64,000 bases of DNA, from positions 186,001 through 250,000 of the forward strand of contig NZ_JANUXR010000002.1 in the NCBI RefSeq assembly GCF_024834075.1, written 5' to 3'. The notes under the pieces are model-generated. The model was not told the origin of the DNA, did not search any database, and saw nothing but the letters and a program-made list of their open reading frames with translations. Position 1 is the first letter of the stretch; every line of letters starts with the position of its first letter. This document shows, in pieces, positions 19,030 to 28,502 of the stretch. The stretch comes from Corynebacterium sp. HS2168-gen11. Lineage in GTDB: Bacteria; Actinomycetota; Actinomycetes; Mycobacteriales; Mycobacteriaceae. Made by a program: the position numbers and the translations under genes.

Positions 19030-20103
19030 CTAATGCAAGCCCAATGTGCCTTCTGGCGGCGTGAGTCCCAAGTGATGCCACGCAGCAGCAGTTGCAACGC
19101 GTCCACGACCAGTACGCGCAATCATGCCAGCACGAACTAAATATGGTTCACATACTTCTTCAACCGTTGCTGGTTCCTCGCCAATTGCAACAGCTAAGGT
19201 GGTCACGCCTACTGGGCCACCACCATGGCCTTTAATCAGCGCAGACAGTACTGCACGGTCAAGGCGGTCAAGACCTTGTTCATCCACATCAAAGACCACC
19301 AGTGCATGTTGAGCAGCACCTAAGTCGATCCGTCCGTCACCGTGTACTTCAGCATAATCACGCACACGCCTTAATAGTCGGTTGGCAATACGAGGTGTGC
19401 CACGAGAGCGTGATGCAATCTCAACAGCGGCATCATAGGCAATTTCAACACCCATAATATGAGCAGCACGGGCAACAACTTGCGTTAAGTCTTCCGTATT
19501 ATAGAACTCCATTTGCGCAGTAAAGCCAAAGCGATCTCGCAACGGCCCAGTCAACATACCCGAGCGTGTGGTTGCACCAACTAAAGTAAATGGCGCGAGT
19601 TCTAATGGGATTGAGGTGGCGCCTGGACCTTTACCAACAATCACGTCAATACGAAAGTCCTCCATTGCCATATACAACATTTCTTCAGCAGGACGTGCCA
19701 TGCGGTGAATCTCATCGATAAAAAGCACATCACCTTCCATCAGATTCGACAGCATTGCTGCTAAATCACCTGCACGTTCTAAGGCAGGTCCGGATGTCAT
19801 ACGCAAAGATGTACCAAGCTCATGGGCAATGATCATTGCCAAGGTGGTTTTGCCAAGACCGGGCGGGCCAGATAACAACACATGATCTGGTGTCAGACCA
19901 CGATTTTTTGCACCAGTGAGCACCAAGTCCAGCTGGTCACGCACTTTAGGCTGTCCAATAAACTCTTTGAGACTACGCGGACGCAATGATGTTTCAATAT
20001 CTTGTTCTCCAGCCACAAGTCCTGGAGATACCACAGCATCTACATCACGTTGAGAAGTACCTTGTGGCGGAGTCTGAAACTCAGTTTTTTCCACATTCGC
20101 CAT
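19030..20103 (-). CDS. ruvB: Holliday junction branch-migration helicase RuvB
   Basis: 357 aa AAA+ ATPase that drives branch migration with RuvA. Walker [10 protein letters not shown] is at 79-87 and Walker B FIDEIHR near 129-133. Sensor and arginine-finger region [18 protein letters not shown] follows, and the C-terminal winged helix ends the protein. The N-terminal about 35 residues are an extension compared with E. coli, common in actinobacteria. The ATG has AAGG 9 nt upstream. Confidence 0.97.
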   Translation of the reverse strand: MANVEKTEFQTPPQGTSQRDVDAVVSPGLVAGEQDIETSLRPRSLKEFIGQPKVRDQLDLVLTGAKNRGLTPDHVLLSGPPGLGKTTLAMIIAHELGTSLRMTSGPALERAGDLAAMLSNLMEGDVLFIDEIHRMARPAEEMLYMAMEDFRIDVIVGKGPGATSIPLELAPFTLVGATTRSGMLTGPLRDRFGFTAQMEFYNTEDLTQVVARAAHIMGVEIAYDAAVEIASRSRGTPRIANRLLRRVRDYAEVHGDGRIDLGAAQHALVVFDVDEQGLDRLDRAVLSALIKGHGGGPVGVTTLAVAIGEEPATVEEVCEPYLVRAGMIARTGRGRVATAAAWHHLGLTPPEGTLGLH

Positions 20104-20287
20104 TATTCTAAGCCTTTCTTCAACACGCAGCTTGCCTCACAATCGTTAGTCACCACAGCTGGCACTCATCCACATCGAACACTCGCCTTGCACGTAAAAT
20201 ACGCATCATGCCCTCAACGAGGCGTAGTGTTGATACTGCCTACACGATCCAAATTGAAACGCCTCAAAGGACACTACATCATTCGAA

Positions 20288-20908
20288 TTATTTGGCTTGT
20301 TGGCCGAGCAAAGACAGAGACATTCGTAACAGCGCTGAGGTTTGCATATCTGGATTATTTTCCACCACAGCAGCTACCACTGGTGCAGCAACCTTTTCAC
20401 TAAAACCTAATCCTACCAGTGCTTCGACAACAGTCATTGCAATCAAATTACCTTGGGTATTGCCAAGTGGTGCATGATTTGATTCAAGTGGTTCCGCGGC
20501 TGCAGTATACGCTGCCACCTTATCTTTTAAGTCGACAATCATTCTTTCTGCCATACGCTTACCAACACCAGGAATCTTTTGCAATGTTTTCACATCTTGA
20601 TTCGCAATCGCATGCGAAAGTGCTCCGGTGTCGTAGACACTCAGTGCCGCTAAGGCAAGTTTTGGTCCAAGACCAGACACCGACTGCAATAAATGAAACA
20701 TTTCACGAGTTTCCGCATGGATAAAGCCATACAGCGTTTGGGAGTCTTCTCGCACAATCATCGTGACAAGCACAAACGCTTCTTCCCCACGGACAAGCTC
20801 TGCCAAGGTACCAGGTGAGGCGAGAACTTTATAGCCTACGCCAGCGCATTCAAGTACTGCATGATCAAGTCGAATATCAGTGACGATACCTCGTAGTGAA
20901 ACAATCAT
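20288..20908 (-). CDS. ruvA: Holliday junction-binding protein RuvA
   Basis: 206 aa from the ATG at 20908 (MIVSLRGIV), with AAGAGG 6 nt upstream; a longer GTG-started frame is rejected. An OB-fold N-terminal domain is followed by two helix-hairpin-helix motifs (SGLGPKLALAALS and PGVGKRMAERMIVDLKDK) and a flexible linker to the RuvB-binding C-terminal domain. The stop of ruvC lies 10 bp upstream. Confidence 0.97.
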   Translation of the reverse strand: MIVSLRGIVTDIRLDHAVLECAGVGYKVLASPGTLAELVRGEEAFVLVTMIVREDSQTLYGFIHAETREMFHLLQSVSGLGPKLALAALSVYDTGALSHAIANQDVKTLQKIPGVGKRMAERMIVDLKDKVAAYTAAAEPLESNHAPLGNTQGNLIAMTVVEALVGLGFSEKVAAPVVAAVVENNPDMQTSALLRMSLSLLGQQAK

Positions 20909-20918
20909 TTTCTGCCTC

Positions 20919-21611
20919 TTATCTTCTCCAAGCGCCACGCGTGCGGGCTTGAGCTTGCAATTGTGCCCTGAGCTGTTCTGAAGTCATCGAAGAACTCGCC
21001 TTATGCAAGGATGCTTGTACTGCAGCATGCCCTTGTTGCTTTTGTCCTAATACCTTAACCATGCGCTTGGCTTGTTGCTGACTTGCCTGCACAGTATCTT
21101 TATGCCGTACAAGCAGTGGCGCACGCCAACAGTGACATACTGCTAATGCCAGTGCATCGGCAGCGTCGGCAGGCTTTGGTGGTTGCTCTAAACCTAAAAT
21201 TCTGGTAATCATCGCAGTCATTTGTTTTTTATCTGCTCGACCATTGCCAGAAATAGCTTTTTTCACTTCACTTGGGGTGTACATATGAACGTCAATATCG
21301 CGTTGAGCTGCCGCAAGCATTAGCACGCCGACGCCATGGGCTGTATTCATAACAGTTGAGACATTGCCGCGTTCAAAAATGCGCTCAATCGCAACCACAT
21401 CAGGTTGGTATTCATCCATCCAATCATTCACAGCTTCGGAAAGCTCCAAAAGCCTGTGCGCCAGATCCGCATCTGGTGGTGTTCGTACCACGCCAACTGA
21501 GACTGGAATAACTGCACGACCTTTGCCTGCTTGTACAACAGAAAGACCGCAGCGAGTTAATCCTGGGTCGATCCCCATCACGCGTAAGCCATTAAGCGAG
21601 ACGACACTCAC
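20919..21611 (-). CDS. ruvC: Holliday junction resolvase RuvC
   Basis: About 230 aa. RNase H-fold endonuclease that resolves recombination junctions. It opens with VMGIDPGLTRCG, carrying the first catalytic Asp; IERIFERGNVSTVMNTAHG and the C-terminal DAADALALAVCH supply the others. The start is uncertain: a GTG at 21611 with GGGG upstream is preferred over a TTG at 21626. A C-terminal extension of about 40 residues rich in Gln/Lys/Ala goes beyond the usual 170-180 residue enzyme and ends in RTRGAWRR. Confidence 0.95.
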   Translation of the reverse strand: MSVVSLNGLRVMGIDPGLTRCGLSVVQAGKGRAVIPVSVGVVRTPPDADLAHRLLELSEAVNDWMDEYQPDVVAIERIFERGNVSTVMNTAHGVGVLMLAAAQRDIDVHMYTPSEVKKAISGNGRADKKQMTAMITRILGLEQPPKPADAADALALAVCHCWRAPLLVRHKDTVQASQQQAKRMVKVLGQKQQGHAAVQASLHKASSSMTSEQLRAQLQAQARTRGAWRR

Positions 21612-21782
21612 AATCCATGACCCCAAATCTTTCTACCAGCCGACGCTCGTACATACAGCTTGTTACAAATCTTCAATTGCCATAAAATTTAGCACATAAT
21701 TTCTAATAGCGCTTATACCACTTCGCCACCACAACCGTCGCACATATCCCCATCCCCCAAGAAATGCAGCTTGATACAACAA

Positions 21783-21816
21783 AACCGTTACATTCACCCA
21801 TGGAAATGTAACGGTT
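21783..21816 (-). terminator. Terminator-like perfect stem between yebC and ruvC
   Basis: Perfect 12-bp stem AACCGTTACATT/AATGTAACGGTT with a 10-nt loop, T-rich on both sides (minus: TTTTGTTG). It follows the yebC stop, so yebC may be transcribed separately from ruvCAB. Confidence 0.85.
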
Positions 21817-21838
21817 TTATTAGTCAAGAATCGAACGT

Positions 21839-22594
21839 TTATTCGTTTTCTAATGCTGCCAGGACCTCATCGGATAAATCCATATTGGTGTACACATTTT
21901 GCACATCATCAGAATCTTCCAATGCCTCAATAAGCTTGAAAATCTTCTGTGCTTCAGGCAGCTCCAGCGATACCTCAACTGATGCACGGAAATCAGAATC
22001 AGAATCTTCTACTTCAATGCCGGCTTCCGCAAGTGCTTCCTTAATCGCTGGAAGATCACCAGGCGCACACACTACTTCGTAGGTCTCACCAATGGTGTTG
22101 ACTTCTTCAGCACCCGCGTCAAGCACAGCCAACAAAACGTCATCTTCACTGAGCTCGCCCTTTGCAACAACTACAATGCCTTTACGAGTAAACATATATG
22201 ACACAGCGCCAGACTCTGCCATATTGCCGCCATTTTTCGTCATTGCGGTACGAACTTCACTGGCTGCACGGTTACGATTATCAGTCAGGCACTCAATCAG
22301 CACTGCCACACCTTGCGGACCATAGCCCTCATACATAATGGTTTGCCAGTCAGCGCCACCAGCTTCTTCACCTGAGCCACGCTTGCGAGCACGTTCGATA
22401 TTATCGTTTGGCACAGATGCTTTCTTAGCCTTGCGGATCATATCATCCAAGGTTGGATTCGCAGCTGGGTCGCCACCACCAGTACGAGCTGCAACTTCGA
22501 TGTTCTTAATCAGCTTGGCAAATTCTTTACCACGCTTCGCATCGTTCGCTGCCTTCTTATGCTTGGTTGTTGCCCATTTTGAGTGGCCTGACAT
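21839..22594 (-). CDS. yebC: YebC/PmpR-family protein
   Basis: 251 aa, full length. The conserved N-terminus [14 protein letters not shown] and the three-domain pattern (GGxDP-type loop, [22 protein letters not shown]) are clear. Family members act as transcription regulators or, as recently described for some, in relieving ribosome stalling. The ATG is preceded by AAAGG. Its position upstream of ruvCAB is standard in actinobacteria. Confidence 0.96.
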   Translation of the reverse strand: MSGHSKWATTKHKKAANDAKRGKEFAKLIKNIEVAARTGGGDPAANPTLDDMIRKAKKASVPNDNIERARKRGSGEEAGGADWQTIMYEGYGPQGVAVLIECLTDNRNRAASEVRTAMTKNGGNMAESGAVSYMFTRKGIVVVAKGELSEDDVLLAVLDAGAEEVNTIGETYEVVCAPGDLPAIKEALAEAGIEVEDSDSDFRASVEVSLELPEAQKIFKLIEALEDSDDVQNVYTNMDLSDEVLAALENE

Positions 22595-22758
22595 GTGTTA
22601 CCTTTCTACTTGGAATCAGGATATGCTTCCACACACCTGATCCCTCTTTTCGGTGTTCAGATTTTCCCATTATACGACAAGAGCGAAAAAGCTATTATTT
22701 TTGGCACCACTTTGTGTCTCACTTTTATACTTCGCACCTTTATACTCAAGCATGTGCA

Positions 22759-22789
22759 ATAGGCGCCGAAGAAGCTTTTCGACGCCTAT
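22759..22789. terminator. Stem-loop after the surface protein gene
   Basis: 12-bp stem with one mismatch (ATAGGCGCCGAA/TTCGACGCCTAT) around a 7-nt loop, 26 bp past the stop codon of the surface protein. It has no clear T-run, so terminator function is uncertain. Confidence 0.45.
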
Positions 22790-22814
22790 CAGATTGCCTA
22801 TGGTCAACTTGGCC

Positions 22815-25088
22815 TTAGTATTCGCGTCGCTTGAATCCAAGCAGACACCCTGCACCAATTACCATTGCAATTACTGCAGTCAAGATGATCCACAGTAATG
22901 GCACACCAGTGCGTGCCAGCTCGCGTGCGTGCGGTACCTTTTGCACTCCTTTTGCTGAAGCAGGTGGTACTGGTGATTGTGTAGCAGGTGCAGTATTCTC
23001 CGCCTGTTTATCATCTGGCAGAGAGCTGCCCTGCGTATTGATACCAACGACACCGCCAGCAATCAAAATACCGACTCCTACAGCTGGAATAAGCCATGGA
23101 AGCGATGGTTCGCTTGATCCAGGCACACCTGGTTGGCTGGTTGTTGTTGGCTGTGACGTCACTGAACTTGTTGGCACACTTGTGACGACCTGAGATGGTG
23201 TAGGTTCAGGAGTCTTTGGTGAATCGGTAGGTTTCTGGGACGTTGTGGTTGTACTTGTCGATGTTGTTGAAGTAGTTGAGGTAGTTGAGGTAGTTGGTAC
23301 CACAGGCTTCTTGACCAGAATCGGCACGATTTTAATCCTGGAAGCGCCATTACCAAACGTGATCTTTACCTTTTGCGTGGTACGACCAGGAACTGAACTA
23401 TCACCTGGTTCAAGAACTTCGACTGTAGCGTCGTTAGGCACACCGACGAGACCGTCTGTAGGTTGAATTGGATCGCCAACCATAACCACGACTTCCTCGA
23501 TTGGCACATCCGGGATTTCAAACAGCGGTATCTCTGCTTCTTGCCAAGAAAGCTTGATGGTTGCACACACTGCCGCATCATCAGCCAAAGTTGTACCAGC
23601 TTGAGCTGCTGGTTCAAACACAACCCACTTACCATCAAGAGATCCTTCTGGTACCGAAACTGCTCCTGTAGCATTCGGCGTTTGTTGCGCATCACTGCCG
23701 AGGTAGAAATTGTTGAATGCATTATTCAAGCTTGTACCTTTAATTAATGTGCGCGTGGCAAGTTTATCTTCCGCAGCTCCTGTCGGCTTTTGATAGTATT
23801 CAACATTTACAGTTTGCACCCAAATATGTTTCTTACCATCAGTGTTGGTATTCGAAACTGGATACTCCGGCAAATTACAGCCGCGCGAAATACTATTACC
23901 TGTTGCAGAGGTAATTAATTCTGTAACAACCTCACCAGCAGAATTTTTAACGGTATACAACTGAGGCAACGGTGGGATATCAACAGCACCACCATCAATA
24001 ACTGTTTCAATTCCAAAATCCATCGCGCCGTCTACTGTCAGAGTGCGCGGAATATCAATGAGCGAATCACCTGTGATTGTGATCTTCGAGGTATTTTGTT
24101 GTTTTCCATCAATTCCTAAAAACTCGCCTTTAAGTTTGGAATTATTGACAACATAGTTGGCATCTTGAAACTCGAAATCTTTTTTCACTCCACTCGGCGG
24201 CAAGATATTCGAAGTAATGGAACTGCCATTTGTAACAGTGATCGTATTATCCTTGGTGTTCACCGACACAAATGGTTTGCGGAAGATAAAAAACCCTTTA
24301 CTCACAGCATCAGCCGTGGTCGTGAGTGTTACATCCGTATGATCAAAAACGATATCTGCACCAGAAGAAACTGCAGAGAAATTATAATTGCGACTCGTTG
24401 TTGAAATTACCTCAGAATTTGTAAAGGTCATTGGCAATTCAGTATAAATTGATGCTTGCCAACCATTTGGATCTTTATTACTGTGTGTAGCTTCGAGTTT
24501 GGTGTTTTCAAAACGCACCGGCGAGTTTCCTGGGTTACCATGTTTTGAGAAAATTACTGGACCTTCTGCCGTGGTTTCTCGAGTCGCAACTGTCACAGCA
24601 GTATTTTTCACGGTAAACGGACCAGCAATAAACTGCCCATCAATGCCATAGAATTTTGTGTTGGTAATATTTAACGCACTGCCGTCTTTCCCATCACCTT
24701 CAATCACAACAGCGCCACCATCATTTTGCCGTACGTGCACACCATATCCGTCAAAATCACGAATATTGACCGTGCCATTATTCTGCAACGTGAATTCTTT
24801 ATGTACCACAAGGCCACTAGTTGTTAAACCTTCGCCGTGGAAATCCACTGTTACACCATCAGCAACGCGAAATGTGAGCGGCTGATCAATGATCACTCCA
24901 CCATGAAAACTCACATCTTCATTAAAAATCACTGTTGTGGTTTCTGGATCAGTAATTGCAGCACGTAATTGTTCCAATGTGGTAGTAGTCGTGACTTCAA
25001 ACTCCGTGGCTGCTTGCGCATACGGCGTTAATGTCAACACCAAGCTACTTACCATCAGTGATGCCAGAATTCGTGTTCGGTTGTGCAT
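22815..25088 (-). CDS. Large LARTG-anchored surface protein, beta-helix plus Rib-like domain
   Basis: 757 aa from the ATG at 25088 with AGAGG 8 nt upstream; the GTG two codons earlier is less well placed. Signal peptide ends at AQA (about 26). Residues about 30-370 are rich in short beta repeats with N/T/D turns (FTVKNTAVTV, FENTKLEAT, VNNSKLKGEF), the pattern of a right-handed beta-helix. Residues about 545-610 resemble a Rib-type adhesin domain. A Thr/Ser-rich stalk follows, then a first hydrophobic segment (about 663-683), a Pro/Ala linker and the sorting signal L724-ARTG, hydrophobic helix and KRREY. Probably attached to peptidoglycan by a sortase; ligand unknown. No sortase gene is in the window. 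Confidence 0.8.
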   Translation of the reverse strand: MHNRTRILASLMVSSLVLTLTPYAQAATEFEVTTTTTLEQLRAAITDPETTTVIFNEDVSFHGGVIIDQPLTFRVADGVTVDFHGEGLTTSGLVVHKEFTLQNNGTVNIRDFDGYGVHVRQNDGGAVVIEGDGKDGSALNITNTKFYGIDGQFIAGPFTVKNTAVTVATRETTAEGPVIFSKHGNPGNSPVRFENTKLEATHSNKDPNGWQASIYTELPMTFTNSEVISTTSRNYNFSAVSSGADIVFDHTDVTLTTTADAVSKGFFIFRKPFVSVNTKDNTITVTNGSSITSNILPPSGVKKDFEFQDANYVVNNSKLKGEFLGIDGKQQNTSKITITGDSLIDIPRTLTVDGAMDFGIETVIDGGAVDIPPLPQLYTVKNSAGEVVTELITSATGNSISRGCNLPEYPVSNTNTDGKKHIWVQTVNVEYYQKPTGAAEDKLATRTLIKGTSLNNAFNNFYLGSDAQQTPNATGAVSVPEGSLDGKWVVFEPAAQAGTTLADDAAVCATIKLSWQEAEIPLFEIPDVPIEEVVVMVGDPIQPTDGLVGVPNDATVEVLEPGDSSVPGRTTQKVKITFGNGASRIKIVPILVKKPVVPTTSTTSTTSTTSTSTTTTSQKPTDSPKTPEPTPSQVVTSVPTSSVTSQPTTTSQPGVPGSSEPSLPWLIPAVGVGILIAGGVVGINTQGSSLPDDKQAENTAPATQSPVPPASAKGVQKVPHARELARTGVPLLWIILTAVIAMVIGAGCLLGFKRREY

Positions 25089-25595
25089 ATTCACTACCTC
25101 TTTTCAACCATTCTTAGCAATCATTCATACAAAGAGATTTATTCGCATGAATAATCATCTATTGTTTCTACACTTATGAAAACAAATGTAAATGTACAAT
25201 TCTGAAGATTGAAAAACAATAGAAAATCGAAACTATTCGGAATGCATATTTTTATAAATGGATTCACATTATAAACAGTTTCAAGCCATACCACTTTTCC
25301 TATATCCGCTTTTCGCAACGTTACATTTCCCCGCAAATAACGCTTAAGAATTTCATCCAGATCACAATTCAATAGATATATGATCGAAGTCATACCACAA
25401 ACAGGGGTATGCAATACATATTCTGCATAAAGACCACGAGAAGCTCATTCTTGCCTATCGTCTTTCCATATGTTCCGACGAAATCGCTGAGTGTTCGTAC
25501 AGTCAAGAAGGTGACTCTTGCCTTTTATAATCAATACCGTAGATCATTGCGATCTTTGTTAAACTTTCGAAGTCATTTTCCTGCAACTTGCAAAG
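25089..25595. other. AT-rich intergenic region between divergent genes
   Basis: 507 bp upstream of both the surface-protein gene (minus) and the GT87 gene (plus). It is visibly more AT-rich than the surroundings. The only sizeable frame (25139-25414, minus) shows no family features. Promoters for both neighbours must lie here, but none stands out. Confidence 0.5.
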
Positions 25596-26843
25596 GTGCG
25601 TGCAACCGTTATGCATTCTTCTGTCCACAAGCCAGCAACTGCTATGCATATCGGTTGGTTAGCGGCTGTGCTTTGGATTGCCACCCGTGTGATTATGCTG
25701 GCACTTGCTGCAAAATTTCCCGGAGCAAGCGGGGATGTCACCTATTATTTTGCAGGAATCACGCAACCAGATGGTCAATCGCTCACAGAATATCCTGTAC
25801 TTGGACTCTTGCCGATTTGGCTTGCAACCCATCTGCCCTTGTTCTATCCAGATCATGCTCTTATTGCATTTGTGTGCGTGATGTTGGCCTATGATGCTGC
25901 ATTCTTCGCGTTTCTGCTTTCGCGTACCACGTGTATACGCAATCGTATTCTCGCAGCTTCATTTTGGTTAATCTTTCCGCTTACAGTGGGCCCAGTATTT
26001 GTCTACCGATTAGATGTCTTTCCAGCAGTCGTTGTTGGTCTTGGGCTTTGGGCATTAGCCACGCATCCACGTATGGCAGGAGCACTGTTTGCAATTGCAA
26101 CCTGGATCAAACTATGGCCCGGCATCCTTGTAACAACCTGCATCACCTCCTGGCGAAACCTCATATGGTTGAAACGTTTCGTTGCATTCGGACTCACGTT
26201 TGTATGTATCGGCATATGCACTGCACTGTTGACGAGTCCAAGTCGAATGTTTTCTCCTCTGGTCTATCAACAAGATCGCGGTTTGCAGATTGAATCACTC
26301 GCAGCAACATTCTTGCTCTACCGTGCACACACAACCGCACACGATCGTTATTCGATTACGTACGCAGCATCAAAAAGCTTTGAAATCACAGGCCCAGGTG
26401 TTGAATTTGCCTTGCAAATGACATCCATTGGCATGCTGCTGCTAGTAGCGGCTTGTTGTGTGTGGGCGCTAGCGATCTTTGTCAAAGGTGGTAGCCGTTT
26501 GCCGGATCCAAGCTATGTCATACTCAGCATCGTGTTACTGCTGATTGTGGTGAATAAAGTTTTTTCCCCACAGTATATTATCTGGCTGGGACCTATTCTT
26601 GCCGTCATCTTGCTACGTGCACCACAGCGGATAACATTGGGGCTCGCAATCGCAACACTCATGGTAGCTGGAATCAGCCAACTCATCTATCCGGTGTATT
26701 ACGATGATCTACTCATCCTAGGCGAGTCACAATCACCAGTAGTGATCCTGCTCGTCGTGCGCAATATCATCATTGTTGGCATGACTATTATCACTGTCAT
26801 GAATGCATATCGAACGACTCGGGCGTATCTGCAACAACCATAA
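25596..26843 (+). CDS. GT87-family polyprenyl-sugar-dependent glycosyltransferase
   Basis: 415 aa polytopic membrane protein with about 10 hydrophobic helices. The first extracellular loop (ASGDVTYYFAGITQPDG) carries the Asp expected of GT-C enzymes, and a KLWPG-type motif (ATWIKLWPGIL) is typical of GT87. Such enzymes transfer mannose or arabinose from decaprenyl-phosphate sugars outside the membrane. The GTG at 25596 or the ATG at 25611 may be the start. The stop is only 3 bp from the convergent LemA-like gene of the PIM operon. The context suggests PIM or lipomannan synthesis (PimE- or MptC-like), but specificity is inferred. Confidence 0.8.
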   Translation: MRATVMHSSVHKPATAMHIGWLAAVLWIATRVIMLALAAKFPGASGDVTYYFAGITQPDGQSLTEYPVLGLLPIWLATHLPLFYPDHALIAFVCVMLAYDAAFFAFLLSRTTCIRNRILAASFWLIFPLTVGPVFVYRLDVFPAVVVGLGLWALATHPRMAGALFAIATWIKLWPGILVTTCITSWRNLIWLKRFVAFGLTFVCIGICTALLTSPSRMFSPLVYQQDRGLQIESLAATFLLYRAHTTAHDRYSITYAASKSFEITGPGVEFALQMTSIGMLLLVAACCVWALAIFVKGGSRLPDPSYVILSIVLLLIVVNKVFSPQYIIWLGPILAVILLRAPQRITLGLAIATLMVAGISQLIYPVYYDDLLILGESQSPVVILLVVRNIIIVGMTIITVMNAYRTTRAYLQQP

Positions 26844-26846
26844 GCG

Positions 26847-27302
26847 CTAGATCGGAAGTTCAAAATACGGTGGCAACGCTGCAGTTCCACCTAATCGCAA
26901 GGCTTTGACCAACGGACGAACCCGTAAGCTACGAGTGGTCGTCACCGCCTCATTATAAAATCGATGGGCTAGTTGAACGCGCGCTTCGGCGTCGACAAGC
27001 GCTGGCGGCAACGGTTGTGGATAGTTACGAATACACTCGGCAACCTTGCGCTCTTGTATCGTTCGCTTTTCAAAACTGTCATAATGCAATGCCACCGCCT
27101 CAGTTTCATGCGCTAACCCTGCAAACTGATCGGCATCTAAGGCCGCGAGCACTGCGACTCTTCGATCGAGCGCAAATTGCAGCGCAGCCAACAACGATTC
27201 AGTGCGAACATGCAGACGATGCAGTCGCGTTGCAGTCGACGACGCCCACATAATTCCCGAAGTCAGCATCACTGCCACGAGCAATAACGAAAGTGTGGTC
27301 AC
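26847..27302 (-). CDS. LemA-like exported protein downstream of pimA
   Basis: 151 aa, GTG start overlapping the pimA stop by 4 nt (GTGA), so translation is coupled. One N-terminal hydrophobic segment (about 3-20) anchors or exports it. The remainder is helical. The C-terminal pattern RFYNEAV..TRSLRVRPLVKALRLGG...PYFEL resembles the end of LemA proteins (YN..V..., then a Phe-Glu ending). In mycobacteria a longer LemA-like/NUDIX protein occupies the equivalent place. Its role in PIM synthesis is unknown. Confidence 0.7.
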   Translation of the reverse strand: MTTLSLLLVAVMLTSGIMWASSTATRLHRLHVRTESLLAALQFALDRRVAVLAALDADQFAGLAHETEAVALHYDSFEKRTIQERKVAECIRNYPQPLPPALVDAEARVQLAHRFYNEAVTTTRSLRVRPLVKALRLGGTAALPPYFELPI

Positions 27303-28429
27303 GGTTCCGCCTGTATTTTTGAGCCATCAATAACAATTCGGTACACACGCATAATATCCGTTGCGACCTTCTCCCAGTCGAAAACTGCAGCCCTAGCTAA
27401 TCCATTTTGTTGCAATGCTTGACGACGCTTTGGATCGCCAATCAAGTCCACCAAAACACGCCGCAAATCATTGCTATTGCCATTTTCAAACAGCACCCCA
27501 TTCGCAACAGTTTCATCATTGCCAAGTACTGCTTGGAAAGCCTCTAAATCAGAAGCAATCACCGCAGTACCGGCTGCCATTGCTTCTACTAAAATAATGC
27601 CGAAAGATTCCCCGCCTGTATTCGGGGCAACATAAATATCACTGGCAGCCAGAATCCGAGCTTTTTCCGCGTCACTGACTTTCCCAACATATCGAACCCC
27701 TGGTTGTTCATGATGCTTGCCAGCACCAATCACTACCAGTTCGGCTGTATCTGCAAGGCCTTGGAAAGCTTCGAGTAAAATGCTTAAACCTTTTCGAGGT
27801 TCATCAAGCCTGCCAATAAAACAGATTTGTACTTTCTCCTGCGATATCTTGTGTTCTTTGCAATGCAATTCGTAGGCGCGTCGATAAGCATTCGTTGCCA
27901 CACCATTCGGGATTAGCACAGGATCGGTGCCGAGCTGTTGAACTTGCCAGCGTCGTGCTAATTCGCTCACAGCAATGCCTCCGCGAATTTTCTCTAAATA
28001 TTTTCGCGTCACGATTAACGCAAGACGCAACAGTATCGAACTACGCGCGGATGCATGATAGGTCGCCACGATTGGCCCTTGCGCCACCATTAAGGCTGCG
28101 AGCGAAAAACTTGGTGAGTTCGGCTCGTGAATATGTAGGACATCGAAGTTTCCGGCACGAATAAACTCACGAACGCGACGAAATACTCCACGGTGAAAAC
28201 TCAATCGCGCAACTGAGCCGTTATACCGAAACGGCAGTGATCGTCCGCCTTTCACAACAAACGGTGGTACTTCGGTGTCAGGTGAACATGGGCCGATGAC
28301 GGCAACTTCGTGGCCTTGATGTTGATAAAACTGGGCAAGGTCAAGAATGTGAGCTTGTACTCCCCCTGGCTCATCAAAAGAATAAGGGCAGACAAACCCA
28401 ATGCGAAGACGCTCAAGTTGTGTATCCAC
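27299..28429 (-). CDS. pimA: Phosphatidylinositol alpha-mannosyltransferase PimA
   Basis: About 376 aa from a GTG at 28429 with AAGGA upstream, matching the usual PimA length; a TTG at 28438 is possible, and the longer frame upstream is not conserved-looking. GT4 fold: the N-terminal RIGFVCPYSFDEPGGVQAH is the GDP-mannose/phosphoinositol loop. VLHIHEPNSPSFSLAAL and YHAS follow, and the C-terminal half carries GRLDEPRKG and the donor-site GESFGIILVEAMAAG. Adds the first mannose to phosphatidylinositol on the cytoplasmic face. Confidence 0.94.
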   Translation of the reverse strand: MDTQLERLRIGFVCPYSFDEPGGVQAHILDLAQFYQHQGHEVAVIGPCSPDTEVPPFVVKGGRSLPFRYNGSVARLSFHRGVFRRVREFIRAGNFDVLHIHEPNSPSFSLAALMVAQGPIVATYHASARSSILLRLALIVTRKYLEKIRGGIAVSELARRWQVQQLGTDPVLIPNGVATNAYRRAYELHCKEHKISQEKVQICFIGRLDEPRKGLSILLEAFQGLADTAELVVIGAGKHHEQPGVRYVGKVSDAEKARILAASDIYVAPNTGGESFGIILVEAMAAGTAVIASDLEAFQAVLGNDETVANGVLFENGNSNDLRRVLVDLIGDPKRRQALQQNGLARAAVFDWEKVATDIMRVYRIVIDGSKIQAEP

Positions 28430-28502
28430 GAAGTTCAATGATCCTTGGTTGTTGTGCTGTTTGTTAGCGATTATGCAGAAGTTGGGAACACTATGCAAAC
28501 AG

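Noticed and set aside
25139..25414. 91-codon open frame in the AT-rich intergenic region
   Set aside because: No ribosome-binding site, no domain, and low-complexity AT-rich composition expected by chance.
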